The position numbers and the translations under genes were made by a program. 64,000 bases of DNA from Polydrusus tereticollis (Eukaryota > Arthropoda > Insecta > Coleoptera > Curculionidae). The notes beneath the pieces were generated by a model that had not been told where the DNA came from, made no database searches, and saw only the letters and a program-made list of their open reading frames with translations. Positions 1 to 11,015 of the stretch are shown piece after piece. Every line of letters begins with the position of its first letter. Within the stretch, counting starts at the first letter, position 1. Location: contig OY987331.1 of assembly GCA_963920685.1 (NCBI GenBank), positions 2,294,442 through 2,358,441 of the forward strand. Reading direction: 5' to 3'.

Positions 1-387
1 CTTAACTTAATATTCACTAACATAGTTGTTGATTTATTCCAATTTCGTACTTATACTAGAACCAGAGCGACAAATCCTAGGATTTGTCAATCTGCATTTG
101 TAAAACTAAGATTCATTTGATGTCTTACAAACAACGATACTATAAAATGGAAAATCTTGGGATTTAGTTGTCTAAAATGGTAAAAGTCATAGAAAACAAA
201 AAAACCTGTTATTTCGAAAGTGTTAAATATTTAATTAAAACAATAGATGTTCCAACTACTTATAATTTTAAAACTGGTACGTACATTTATTTTATAAATC
301 ATCATTCATTTTACGTTAGAGTAAATCTTGGAATGATAAAAACAAATATTAAAAAATATAAATATTTCCTAAAAGCCCTTTTCTTTA
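1..387. other. AT-rich flank, no gene recognised
   Basis: AT-rich sequence upstream of the LINE fragment. An open frame enters it from about 168, but only its last part resembles a known family. I see no promoter, RNA gene or repeat that I can support here. Confidence 0.5.
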
Positions 388-770
388 TGATATATAAGAA
401 ACCAATGCTCGAAGTTTGTATTGACCTTTCTAGGGCTTTTGACAATATGAACAACAAGAATCTATGTAGGAAATTGAAACGCTACGGTATTAAGGGTGTT
501 GCATTAAAACTGATTCAGTCTTATCTTCGGGATAGGTATTAACAGATTCAAATTTAAATTAAAACAGGGGTTCCTCAGGGACTGGGGCCTTGGCCCCTGC
601 TATACAATACACTGTACTTTACGCAGACAATATTACTTTCATTTTTACCGACGACAGCTTGGAGCGACGATTGGCAAACATTTCCTTGATAACGTCTGTA
701 GATAATGCCCGTTTTTTGGGTATCGACAGTAGGTTCGATGGAACTTTGATGCTGACAGTCATATGAGAAT
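388..770 (+). pseudogene. Non-LTR retrotransposon (LINE) reverse-transcriptase fragment, decayed
   Basis: This is a broken piece of a LINE reverse transcriptase, the enzyme that copies element RNA at the nicked target. Seen: an RT finger/palm segment (VCIDLSRAFDN at about 415-450, then an SYLRDRY-type end), a stop at about 541, a GVPQGL motif at about 567-585 in another frame, a YADN version of the YADD catalytic box at 620-631, and an ARFLGID strand at about 704-727. The order matches RT domains 2-6, but frameshifts and deletions shorten it to about a third of the normal RT. It stops some 30 bases before the palindrome tip. The jockey or CR1 side of the LINE tree is likely; the clade is not certain. 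Confidence 0.75.
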
Positions 771-825
771 AATATCTGAAAAACGTTGGCACTGATGAGT
801 AGAGGAAAACGGACAGTTCTGGCTC

Positions 826-1610
826 AGGTGGTGCTGGTGGTGCTGGTGGTGCAACTAACCCGGGTGGTTCGGTGGTGCGTTTTATGATCTAACCCGGGTG
901 GTTCGGTGGTGCGTTTTATGATCTAACCCGGGTGGTTCGGTGGTGCGTTTTATGACCTAACCCGGGTGGTTCGGTGGTGCGTTTTATGACCTAACCCGGG
1001 TGGTTCGGTGGTGCTGTTTTACGAGACCAGTGGTGCTGGTGGTGCTGTTTTACGAGACCAGTGGTGCTGGTGGATCAGGTGGTGCTGGTGGTGCAACTAA
1101 CCCAGGTGGTGCAGGTGGTGCGTTTTACGATCTAACCCAAGTGGTTCGGTGGTGCGTTTTATGATCTAACCCGGGTGGTTCGGTGGTGCGTTTTATGATC
1201 TAACCCGGGCGGTTCGGTGGTGCGTTTTATGACCTAACCCGGGTGGTTCGGTGGTGCTGTTTTACGAGACCAGTGGTGCTGGTGGTGCTGTTTTACGAGA
1301 CCAGTGGTGCTGGTGGTGCTGTTTTACGAGACCAGTGGTGCTGGTGGTGCGTTTTATGATCTAACCCGGGCGGTTCGGTGGTGCGTTTTATGACCTAACC
1401 CGGGTGGTTCGGTGGTGCTGTTTTACGAGACCAGTGGTGCTGGTGGTGCTGTTTTACGAGACCAGTGGTGCTGGTGGTGCTGTTTTACGAGACCAGTGGT
1501 GCTGGTGGTGCGTTTTATGATCTAACCCAAGTGGTTCGGTGGTGCGTTTTATGATCTAACCCGGGTGGTTCGGTGGTGCTGTTTATGAGCTAACCCGGGT
1601 GCTTTCGTGA
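826..1610 (+). repeat. GGTGGTGCT-rich minisatellite, left arm
   Basis: This is a tandem array of two interleaved unit types that share GGTGGTGC. One is 34 bp and contains GGTTCGGTGGTGCGTTTTAT followed by GA(T/C)CTAACCCGGGT. The other is 31 bp and contains GTGGTGCTGGTGGTGCTG followed by TTTTACGAGACCA. Runs of each type alternate. TAA inside the CTAACCC part closes that frame, so it does not look coding. It forms the outermost part of the palindrome arm. Confidence 0.95.
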
Positions 1611-1614
1611 GGCG

Positions 1615-1910
1615 GCTCTGTCAATATCTCTCTACTGTGTTAATTTATGCGGGTAATAAAACCGACAAGGGTCGGATCGGCCTGCATGCTTATAGAGGTA
1701 AAAAACCGCTTTAGAATGTTTTTGGTATATCTTTTTTAGATAATTTTGGGGGAAATAATTTGCCTGAGATGCCAATTAAAAAAAGCCTACATTTAATTGT
1801 ATTTTAGATTCTTGAATTTTGTACATGGATTAAAAATCTACTATTTCTTGAAATTGTATACATTATGTTAGATAATTAAGGAATAAAAAAGATGAAAATA
1901 GCAATTATAA
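1615..1910. other. Transition sequence between minisatellite and 120-bp array
   Basis: AT-rich unique-looking sequence after a short GC-richer piece (about 1610-1690). No gene seen. It is mirrored at about 15773-16068 in the right arm. Confidence 0.5.
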
Positions 1911-1914
1911 TTAG

Positions 1915-2725
1915 AAAAAAAATATTTTAATGTTATTAAGACCTGTGAAAATTTGTAAAACTGTACAGAATTGTATTATTTTCTGAAAATGATATACTGA
2001 GTGTTTAGAATTTAGTAAAAAATTAAAAAAAATGTTTTAACGTTATTAAGCCCTGTGAAACTTTGTAAAAAATGACTAAAACAGTCGCAAATCGTCCTAT
2101 TTTCTTAAAAGTGTATACTGAGTGTTTAGAATTTAGTAAAAATTAAAAAAAATGTTTTAAATTTGTTAAATCATGTGAAATCTTGTATAAAATGACTAGA
2201 ACCGTTCTTAATCATGGCATTTCTGAAAATTGTATACTGAGTGTTTAGAATTTAGTAAAAAATTAAAAAAAATGTTTTAACGTTATTAAGCCCTGTGAAA
2301 CTTTGTAAAAAATGACTAAAACAGTCGCAAATCGTCCTATTTTCTTAAAAGTGTATACTGAGTGTTTAGAATTTAGTAAAAATTAAAAAAAAATGTTTTA
2401 AATTTGTTAAATCATGTGAAATCTTGTATAAAATGACCAGAACCGTTCTTAATCATGGCATTTCTGAAAATTGTATACTGAGTGTTTAGAATTTAGTAAA
2501 AAATTAAAAAAAATGTTTTAACGTTATTAAGCCCTGTGAAACTTTGTAAAAAATGACTAAAACAGTCGCAAATCGTCCTATTTTCTTAAAAGTGTATACT
2601 GAGTGTTTAGAATTTAGTAAAAATTAAAAAAAATGTTTTAAATTTGTTAAATCATGTGAAATCTTGTATAAAATGACTAGAACCGTTCTTAATCATGACA
2701 TTTCTGAAAATTGTATACTGAGTGT
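1915..2725 (+). repeat. 120-bp tandem repeats in alternating A/B dimers, left arm
   Basis: The anchor ATACTGAGTGTTTAGAATTT recurs at about 1994, 2114, 2234, 2355, 2475, 2596 and, as a diverged copy, 2715, a period of 120-121 bp. Neighbouring monomers differ (one has TTAAGCCCTGTGAAACTTTG, the other TTAAATCATGTGAAATCTTG), while every second monomer is nearly identical, so the higher-order unit is about 240 bp. The first monomer is diverged, as is usual at an array edge. Confidence 0.93.
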
Positions 2726-5700
2726 TAAGTATTTAGTGAAATGGTGGCTATTTAGTTAATTCGTGACTTGTTTTGTACAGATTCTTTAGCATTTCTTAAG
2801 AACCGAAAAAGAAAACAGAAAAGAAAAAATAAAAGAAAAAAACAACTCCAAGTGTCTTTGCGAACAATCGGCAATAAAATAGAGTATTTCAGTTTTTAAT
2901 TTTTCGTAAATAAAAGTTGGTTAGATTAATAGTCTCTGTGAATATAATAACATAAACAAAGTGATATGCCGTAAATTTAGGAGTACAGTATAAATTATGC
3001 CTCTATTAAAATATACCGCAATAACTAACTACCAAAGGATTTTTGATATTTTGAATATATTTGATGCTCATAGCATTATCACATTTCCAAAGGCTCTAAA
3101 TTTTAGAAAAATGTTCTAATAGAATATGTCTATCAATATAAAGTAAAGGTAATGTTAGGTTTTTTAAAAAATACGACCTACAACAGTCTCTGCTACAGCA
3201 TGGCTGACTCTGTAGAAACTTCTGTGAAACCATAATAATTATATCAATAATCGAGTTGTCGTTATGATAATATTTTCTTCCAATATCCGACTCCACTATC
3301 CATAAAAGTTATGTTAGAAAATTCATAATTGAGCGCATTGTAATTTTTTAAAAAGAAATTCACTTCACACACAAAGATGTAGCCATTCAATCCATGAAAA
3401 TAATGCAAGTCAGTATGCGTATGTTATGGCTAACTGTTTAAATGTCTATTCCTTCCACGTTTATCGGAAGAAATACTTTTTTATACTAGTATTTTAGTTG
3501 AAAATAAGATCATAAATCATCTATACAAAACAAGCGTCCCTTATGGATTTGAACGAAAATCATAGATTCGACTATTTTCATGAAAAATAAATCTAAGTAC
3601 GGAATAATGCAGGAAGATTATCTATTTTCTTGGTTTAGAAAGTGATGTAGTTAAGATTTATAACTTAGGAATAAATAAATTATTATTAATCTTTTCGACC
3701 TATTTCTCTTGCATATTTAATTTCTTTGATAGTAAGAACTAATCTTTTTATTTTACAAAGTAAAAAAAAAGCTAAAGATCGGCGTTGTCAGTCAGGTATA
3801 AGAACTGATTTAACACGATGGTTTTTGTACAAACGTTCACATACAATTGTATGCTTTTTAACCGATTGTGTCGGAAAAAATGACGATTTATAGATTAGAT
3901 ATTTAGACGAAGAGCTAACCTTCTCAATAAACTATTGATTATTGCCCTGCTAGCTAGACAACACTTTTTATGTTAGTCAAAAAAAAAATTTTTTTTTCGG
4001 ACGCTATTACAGATTTCATCGTTAACTAACAAACATTAAGACCAAAAAATTAGCGTGCAAGATGAAATGTATAGGTTCACTCCATTTCTACATTATTTTA
4101 CAACTCTCAATCGCATTAAAAACAAGATCAAATAAAAAATAACTTATGACATATGGACGAAAAATGTTTTTCGGGCTATTTAGGTTAGCGACCGCATTAC
4201 GTCTGAAATACTACATTTTTCGAGCTTATAACATAATTTACTATTTTAACGTTAAAATAGGGGAAATGATGTATCGAAATGGATTCTTTTTTTTTGTCGG
4301 TCACGAGATTATAGTTTCTTTTAAAATGAACTCTAATATTTACAACACAAATTATCCTTTAAGCCACTTTAGTTTAAAACTCGTCTGTCGCTTTCCCTCT
4401 ATTGTGAGTTTGATTAAAGTATAGCGTAGTATATATTTAGATGAATTTCGCAAATGTTGAATACTTTCAAAACTGAAAAAGCCGCCCTTTGCAATAAATA
4501 TCTCCGTAGAGTTAGGTACCCTGCAGATTAAGGGTATTTCAGCGGATAATCATATACAAATTCAAAGATTTTGTCTATTTTAATGGATTAACAAACAATA
4601 TCTATAGGATGACTTTACTGATAAAAAAAAAATAACAAAAATCTATTAAGTCTAGGCTCACATGAAATTCCATAAAGAGCAGCTGCATAGCCTTATCACA
4701 TCAAACTATATTTTTATTTCGTTCTATTGTCAAAAGTCTGTGTTTAGGAGATTATCGTTCATTTTAAAATGAACTCTAATATGTACATCACCATAAACTA
4801 CCTCTTAAGCAGCCGTAAAAATACACTTTTCGATTTACCTCTATATTGATTTTCTAATATTAAATATCTACAATAGTCGAAATTCGCTCGCTAATACCTA
4901 TGTATGCAAGGTTTCTTCAAAAAAATGACAATTTTGTTGTTTAATGGCTTGAAAAAATGGAAAAAGGAGGTTTTTGCATCCATTTATTTCCAGATGAGTG
5001 TTAAAAATACTTATAAAACTCGGTATACCGAAGATCAACCATTAATGAGAGGGTTGAGTCCTGTTTGCCAAATCCTGATTTATAATTTGACGTTGGCAAC
5101 GGTACAATTTTTTAACATTTATCATAAGAGGCGTATATTTTTGGGGCTTAGATCTACTAGTTTATCCACGCCCCATTCATTGTTAGTGCTTTAGTAATTT
5201 TACTTTCCAATTATTTTTTACCAAAACGCGTAGTTGAAACAGTGTCTATATCAGACGATATAATAAATTTTAAGGATTAATTTGCTTACAAATACACTTC
5301 AATTTATTTAGGCTAAAGCAGCCAGACATATACTGGAACTATGAAAACCCTATTACAATTTGGTTGCCTAGAGAAAATTTTGTAAAAAACATAGCTTTCT
5401 ACACAAATGCTTGCACATTATGTACCTATCATTTTAAGATACCTGGCGACATCAATGTAAGCATTGACATAATGACGCAAGATATAGGTAGGTACTAGAA
5501 TATTCAAGATTTCTATTAACGATACACTTCAGCATACATGCGAGATGTCATTAATGTCTACGGAAGGCAACAGACATACCAGCTATTTTTACATGGGATT
5601 CCATAGACTTGAACGCTTCTTGTTTAGAAATATTTGATGTCATCTTGAGGAGTTCCGTATTGAAGCATCAAACCTACCTGCCAAATAATTGACGAAATAT

Positions 5701-6550
5701 GGGATATCATAAAATATGTCCCCCATCGAACTAAATGATCCTATAAACCAGCTTCACAGACCGTAATTTGTGATGCTAACACGATTAATACGCAATAGAA
5801 CAAGATTAAGAAACAAAATTTAAAGTAGCTCTTTATCACACGAAAATAATTAAATAATTTACGGTTACAGAACAATAATTATTTTAAAAAGCTGTATAAC
5901 TAAATATATTATGTTATTAGGAATATTCTGTCTAAAGTAACAGCTGATCTTAGTCGAAAATGAGATCGTATTATTGATTGTTGAATTCGTTAGGTATGAA
6001 ATAAAATTAGAGATTTCGTCTATTTTTTTCACGATTAAAAAAGAATACCTCTATTTAGCTAAAAATGAAACGATTACAGTGGTAGATTAATTCACTTTAC
6101 CAAGCATGTAAACTACTAATTTTGCAATAAATATCTTCTATATTTCTAGGTAGGTTTACTCGAAAATGTTGGGCTATTTTCATCAAAAATCCCGATACGA
6201 AATTGAAAAATTTGCCTATTTTTGTCGGTTTACAAAGTGTTAGTGGAATATTGGTTTGATCAAAGAACAATAATTATTTTAAAAATGTTGTATAATTAAC
6301 TAAATGTCGGTGTTATCAGGCAGGCAAGAAGTTATTTATCTGAATCTTATTTGTACCATTAGCGTTTATATACAAATGTTAGTGGTTTTCAAAAATTGAT
6401 ATCTCGGAAATTATTAGGTTTAGACTTATAATACGCTTATTAAAAAATAATGACTACTTTATGCAAAATTCAAAAATATTATAAGATGTAGGATATCCCA
6501 GTAACTTAACCAAAGATTTTCGGTCTTCGTAAAGCTTTATACGTTTCTTC
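2726..6550. other. AT-rich arm interior with diverged internal repeats, left arm
   Basis: No gene recognised. Several short open frames (for example 3096-3296 minus, 4146-4424 plus, 4904-5194 plus) have no family resemblance and random-looking composition. Diverged direct repeats are visible: TTTTAAAATGAACTCTAATAT at about 4319 and 4761, GCAATAAATATCT at about 4491 and 6123, ACAATAATTATTTTAAAAA at about 5870 and 6266, and a GTCAGTCAGG / ATCAGGCAGG block near 3788 and 6312. Confidence 0.6.
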
Positions 6551-6556
6551 AGCGTA

Positions 6557-6667
6557 CCAAACATTCACTTTTTTTAAATATTGACATCGGGTTAGGATTC
6601 TGAACATAGGATTAACATCACTCCAATAGTGAACATGTTGCGTTGTCACAGTTCCATTCGTCGAAAA
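6557..6667 (-). pseudogene. Mariner-type transposase middle fragment, left arm
   Basis: Mirror of the fragment at 11016-11126. On the minus strand it reads FSTNGTVTTQHVHYWSDVNP and ends in KVNVW. This matches the block between the first and second catalytic aspartates of DD41D-like mariner transposases (usual pattern F-DEA-F...NG-V..WS..NP..KVNVW). The first catalytic D is not present. Nothing else of that transposase remains in the arm. Confidence 0.6.
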
Positions 6668-6843
6668 GTAAACAAAACCGTTTGAGCTACGTGGGGAATA
6701 AATAAAGTTGGCTTGTTGAAAAATTTTAATATTTATTAAGGTAAAAGCCTATAAATATATCGATACAACACTTTGGCATTTCTAATACTACAAACATGAA
6801 TATCTAAAATGTGATATTTAAAACCATCAACTCTCTCTCCCTT

Positions 6844-7218
6844 CTATAATTTTGGTACACCATTGCTGTCTTCTAAGTTTATAATATATGGCGTCCTGCA
6901 GTTTAATTCCAAAAATGTTTTAACTAAAAATTCCTCTTTAACACGTCCTTTAACGTAAATAATGTCTGCGTCTATCAGATTGTTGGATATGATATTATGT
7001 AGTTCCTTGTAATCGGTATCACCATAATTATAAAGGATACCATGATGATTTCCAAATAGATATTTGACTTGTTTCTTGCAAGCCTTACTTAAGGTGTCGA
7101 ATGCTTTAACTGGTTTAAAAAAGTAACTTTTCATACTATTTCCATCATAAATAGCCAATTCTTTCGCGTAAAATTCAGGTATGTTAAATCCTTGAATATC
7201 GACTACAACGAACTTCAT
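6844..7218 (-). CDS. Small protein with possible degenerate DnaQ/RNase H-like exonuclease fold, left-arm copy
   Basis: This intact frame reads back from 7254 and gives 136 residues, or 124 from the second Met, which I prefer because it starts directly on the first strand (MKFVVVDIQGF). Seen: a hydrophobic strand ending in D-I-Q, where DEDD exonucleases usually have D-x-E; an EFYAKELAIYDG segment; NHHGILYNYGDTDY; and a late strand plus helix IIYVKGRVKEEFL resembling the third exonuclease motif region. Inference: it belongs to a family of small insect proteins with a DnaQ-like fold but altered acid residues, so activity is doubtful. It is identical in the other arm. No signal peptide or membrane segment. 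A poly(A) signal lies just beyond the stop (the mirror of 10946-10951). Confidence 0.45.
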   Translation of the reverse strand: MKFVVVDIQGFNIPEFYAKELAIYDGNSMKSYFFKPVKAFDTLSKACKKQVKYLFGNHHGILYNYGDTDYKELHNIISNNLIDADIIYVKGRVKEEFLVKTFLELNCRTPYIINLEDSNGVPKL

Positions 7219-7259
7219 TGTCTGAAGACTCAAATCAAGCAAGTATATTTTCATATTTT

Positions 7260-8640
7260 TATCGCTCTTAAGTTCGATTTCAAAAGCACACCCCCACTTT
7301 TCGATAATTTCACAGTCTTAGCACATAGATCTTATATTTTTATTTACGATCAATTCATCTTTATTCGCCAATCGTCTCAAACGAGTCTGCTTTCGAAAGT
7401 AATATAGCCTTAGTATTCAGAAAATATTAATAATATCGGAGCTTAAAACATCCTTGACACTAAAAAATCATTGTGTTTCCTAACAAAACCCATCATCTTG
7501 TCTATTTAGCTTGCTTTCCTATTGTTTAGCAGGTTAAATAAAATTATTATTTCGCTCTTTTTGTCGGTACTGAATCGTTAGGGGAATACGTTTCTAGTTC
7601 TATAAGAGAGACAGTTAAAATTTATGTAAGCAATCAAAAATCCTACACTATGAGCTACTTAGTTAAAATTTCATATTTCCTTCCTGGATCAGGCAAAATT
7701 TGTGATGTGTCGGACAAAATTTATAAAAATACGAAAAAAAAATGCTGGATGCATTTTTAGCGTGACTTTCTATTTAATACCATCTTATTTCAAGCTATAA
7801 TTCGGTTGTCAAAATGAGAATAAAATAATTTTCCCATGGTTTATGTCATCTTAAAAAAGTCAAAAGGTTATATTCTGTAGAGGGTCAGATACATTCAAAT
7901 TTAAATATTTTCTCCAAGAAGAATTTTAAGATAGTATTATAGTAAATAAAAATTCTATACCTCCAATATTTCATGGAAACATATCGTGTTCTAGCGACAT
8001 AACCCAAAAGTACCTCTATTCAGAAACGCATCGTACTTTTCTTGTCAATAATTGTCTCATTGTCCCATCCATTACATTATTATAATCTTAAAGCACCTGT
8101 TACCAGCATTATCTGTTTTTATGGTTTTCATAAAACATAGCGATTACCGATGAAAATTAAACGAAAACTTAATAAATAACTTTTTTTTTCAACTGAAATA
8201 GACTGATTTTCGATGGAAAAATGTTACTTATAACTAAAAATGAATATAAGACATATACGCAATGATATTTAGAATAAATCAATCTTTTCTAAAATTACTA
8301 TGAAATATTCACAAAATCGTTTCGTTATAACCAAAGTAGCAAGGCTTGCAGATTTCGTATAGAGTTCAAACGCGATACTGAGATGATCTTTTTTTTTTTA
8401 TATTTTTGTAGGATAATGCACCACTACGCTGTAAGTACTTGAGAGAGGACTTTCTTGAAAAATCCTCAAATTTCTCTGCAATTTTGTTCCTTCTAGAGTT
8501 AAATTCACACAGAAAACCCCGTATTCTTATCTTTCAGGTTGGTATATTAAAAAGGGCTTATTAGTATGGTTTAGAAAACAAGCAATATTAATTAACGGAT
8601 GTTTTTTCGTCGTATGAAGAGTTGAAAAATTTTTTTTTCC
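7260..8640. other. AT-rich spacer, left arm
   Basis: No gene or RNA recognised between the small ORF and the palindrome centre. Many homopolymer A/T runs; base composition is like the rest of the arm. Confidence 0.5.
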
Positions 8641-8649
8641 ACTCCAATG

Positions 8650-9033
8650 GTTACGATGCAGAGAGTCGGGTTTCATCATAATCTTTCAGGGTAGCTCAGG
8701 TTTGATTGCATGTAGAGAGTCGGGTTTCATCATAATCTTTCAGGCTAGCTCAGGTTTGATTACATGTACTAAGGTTAGTGCTCCTTGCAATCGGTTTCAG
8801 GTTTGACGCGCCCCCCTCAGGTTTGTTCAGGTTTCTCAAACGTTTGAGAAACCTGAACAAACCTGAGGGGGGCGCGTCAAACCTGAAACCGATTGCAAGG
8901 AGCACTAACCTTAGTACATGTAATCAAACCTGAGCTAGCCTGAAAGATTATGATGAAACCCGACTCTCTACATGCAATCAAACCTGAGCTACCCTGAAAG
9001 ATTATGATGAAACCCGACTCTCTGCATCGTAAC
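8650..9033. repeat. Palindrome centre with paired direct repeats and CAGGTTT motifs
   Basis: On the left side a roughly 55-bp unit (GAGAGTCGGGTTTCATCATA ... TCAGGTTTGATTGCATGTA) occurs twice, near 8659-8710 and 8711-8766. Four more CAGGTTT words follow before the axis, one set in a GCGCGCCCCCCT-like GC-rich patch. The reverse complement then follows with no gap: TTTCTCAAAC then GTTTGAGAAA at 8832-8851. The motif density is unlike the rest of the arms and resembles the subterminal repeats of a transposon or linear-element end. Confidence 0.85.
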
Positions 9034-9039
9034 CATTGG

Positions 9040-10428
9040 AGTGGAAAAAAAAATTTTTCAACTCTTCATACGACGAAAAAACATCCGTTAATTAATATTG
9101 CTTGTTTTCTAAACCATACTAATAAGCCCTTTTTAATATACCAACCTGAAAGATAAGAATACGGGGTTTTCTGTGTGAATTTAACTCTAGAAGGAACAAA
9201 ATTGCAGAGAAATTTGAGGATTTTTCAAGAAAGTCCTCTCTCAAGTACTTACAGCGTAGTGGTGCATTATCCTACAAAAATATAAAAAAAAAAAGATCAT
9301 CTCAGTATCGCGTTTGAACTCTATACGAAATCTGCAAGCCTTGCTACTTTGGTTATAACGAAACGATTTTGTGAATATTTCATAGTAATTTTAGAAAAGA
9401 TTGATTTATTCTAAATATCATTGCGTATATGTCTTATATTCATTTTTAGTTATAAGTAACATTTTTCCATCGAAAATCAGTCTATTTCAGTTGAAAAAAA
9501 AAGTTATTTATTAAGTTTTCGTTTAATTTTCATCGGTAATCGCTATGTTTTATGAAAACCATAAAAACAGATAATGCTGGTAACAGGTGCTTTAAGATTA
9601 TAATAATGTAATGGATGGGACAATGAGACAATTATTGACAAGAAAAGTACGATGCGTTTCTGAATAGAGGTACTTTTGGGTTATGTCGCTAGAACACGAT
9701 ATGTTTCCATGAAATATTGGAGGTATAGAATTTTTATTTACTATAATACTATCTTAAAATTCTTCTTGGAGAAAATATTTAAATTTGAATGTATCTGACC
9801 CTCTACAGAATATAACCTTTTGACTTTTTTAAGATGACATAAACCATGGGAAAATTATTTTATTCTCATTTTGACAACCGAATTATAGCTTGAAATAAGA
9901 TGGTATTAAATAGAAAGTCACGCTAAAAATGCATCCAGCATTTTTTTTTCGTATTTTTATAAATTTTGTCCGACACATCACAAATTTTGCCTGATCCAGG
10001 AAGGAAATATGAAATTTTAACTAAGTAGCTCATAGTGTAGGATTTTTGATTGCTTACATAAATTTTAACTGTCTCTCTTATAGAACTAGAAACGTATTCC
10101 CCTAACGATTCAGTACCGACAAAAAGAGCGAAATAATAATTTTATTTAACCTGCTAAACAATAGGAAAGCAAGCTAAATAGACAAGATGATGGGTTTTGT
10201 TAGGAAACACAATGATTTTTTAGTGTCAAGGATGTTTTAAGCTCCGATATTATTAATATTTTCTGAATACTAAGGCTATATTACTTTCGAAAGCAGACTC
10301 GTTTGAGACGATTGGCGAATAAAGATGAATTGATCGTAAATAAAAATATAAGATCTATGTGCTAAGACTGTGAAATTATCGAAAAGTGGGGGTGTGCTTT
10401 TGAAATCGAACTTAAGAGCGATAAAAAT
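9040..10428. other. AT-rich spacer, right arm
   Basis: Reverse complement of the left-arm spacer. No gene recognised. Confidence 0.5.
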
Positions 10429-10464
10429 ATGAAAATATACTTGCTTGATTTGAGTCTTCAGACA

Positions 10465-10839
10465 ATGAAGTTCGTTGTAGTCGATATTCAAGGATTTAAC
10501 ATACCTGAATTTTACGCGAAAGAATTGGCTATTTATGATGGAAATAGTATGAAAAGTTACTTTTTTAAACCAGTTAAAGCATTCGACACCTTAAGTAAGG
10601 CTTGCAAGAAACAAGTCAAATATCTATTTGGAAATCATCATGGTATCCTTTATAATTATGGTGATACCGATTACAAGGAACTACATAATATCATATCCAA
10701 CAATCTGATAGACGCAGACATTATTTACGTTAAAGGACGTGTTAAAGAGGAATTTTTAGTTAAAACATTTTTGGAATTAAACTGCAGGACGCCATATATT
10801 ATAAACTTAGAAGACAGCAATGGTGTACCAAAATTATAG
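10465..10839 (+). CDS. Small protein with possible degenerate DnaQ/RNase H-like exonuclease fold, right-arm copy
   Basis: Same protein as in the left arm, with every residue conserved. An upstream in-frame ATG at 10429 would add 12 residues; the inner ATG at 10465 fits the fold better. The catalytic-type D-x-E of real exonucleases reads D-I-Q here. The stop at 10837-10839 is followed by an AATAAA at 10946-10951, which would serve as a poly(A) signal for a plus-strand transcript. An intact frame in DNA otherwise full of stops suggests either recent origin or selection, but the perfect arm identity means the second copy adds no evidence. The family assignment is my inference from motif spacing. 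Confidence 0.45.
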   Translation: MKFVVVDIQGFNIPEFYAKELAIYDGNSMKSYFFKPVKAFDTLSKACKKQVKYLFGNHHGILYNYGDTDYKELHNIISNNLIDADIIYVKGRVKEEFLVKTFLELNCRTPYIINLEDSNGVPKL

Positions 10840-10945
10840 AAGGGAGAGAGAGTTGATGGTTTTAAATATCACATTTTAGATATTCATGTTTGTAGTATTA
10901 GAAATGCCAAAGTGTTGTATCGATATATTTATAGGCTTTTACCTT

Positions 10946-10951
10946 AATAAA
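10946..10951 (+). promoter_or_regulatory. Poly(A) signal after the small ORF
   Basis: AATAAA in AT-rich context, 107 bases past the stop of the 10465-10839 ORF. A mirrored copy serves the left-arm ORF. Confidence 0.4.
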
Positions 10952-11015
10952 TATTAAAATTTTTCAACAAGCCAACTTTATTTATTCCCCACGTAGCTCA
11001 AACGGTTTTGTTTAC

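Noticed and set aside
826..1610. Gly/Ala-rich protein encoded by the minisatellite
   Set aside because: TAA inside CTAACCC recurs, and mixed 31/34-bp units keep changing the frame.
3096..3296. 66-codon frame in the palindrome (and its mirror at 14387-14587)
   Set aside because: No recognisable motif, and low-complexity AT-rich codons. The mirror copy exists only because the arm is duplicated, so it is not independent support.
4146..4424. 92-codon frame in the palindrome arm
   Set aside because: Hydrophobic and aromatic by AT bias. It differs by one residue between arms through a substitution, with no sign of selection.
4904..5194. 96-codon frame in the palindrome (and its mirror at 12489-12779)
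   Set aside because: Contains a phrase reminiscent of an RT (RGLSPVCQILIYN), but no neighbouring RT motifs and no catalytic box. Considered chance.
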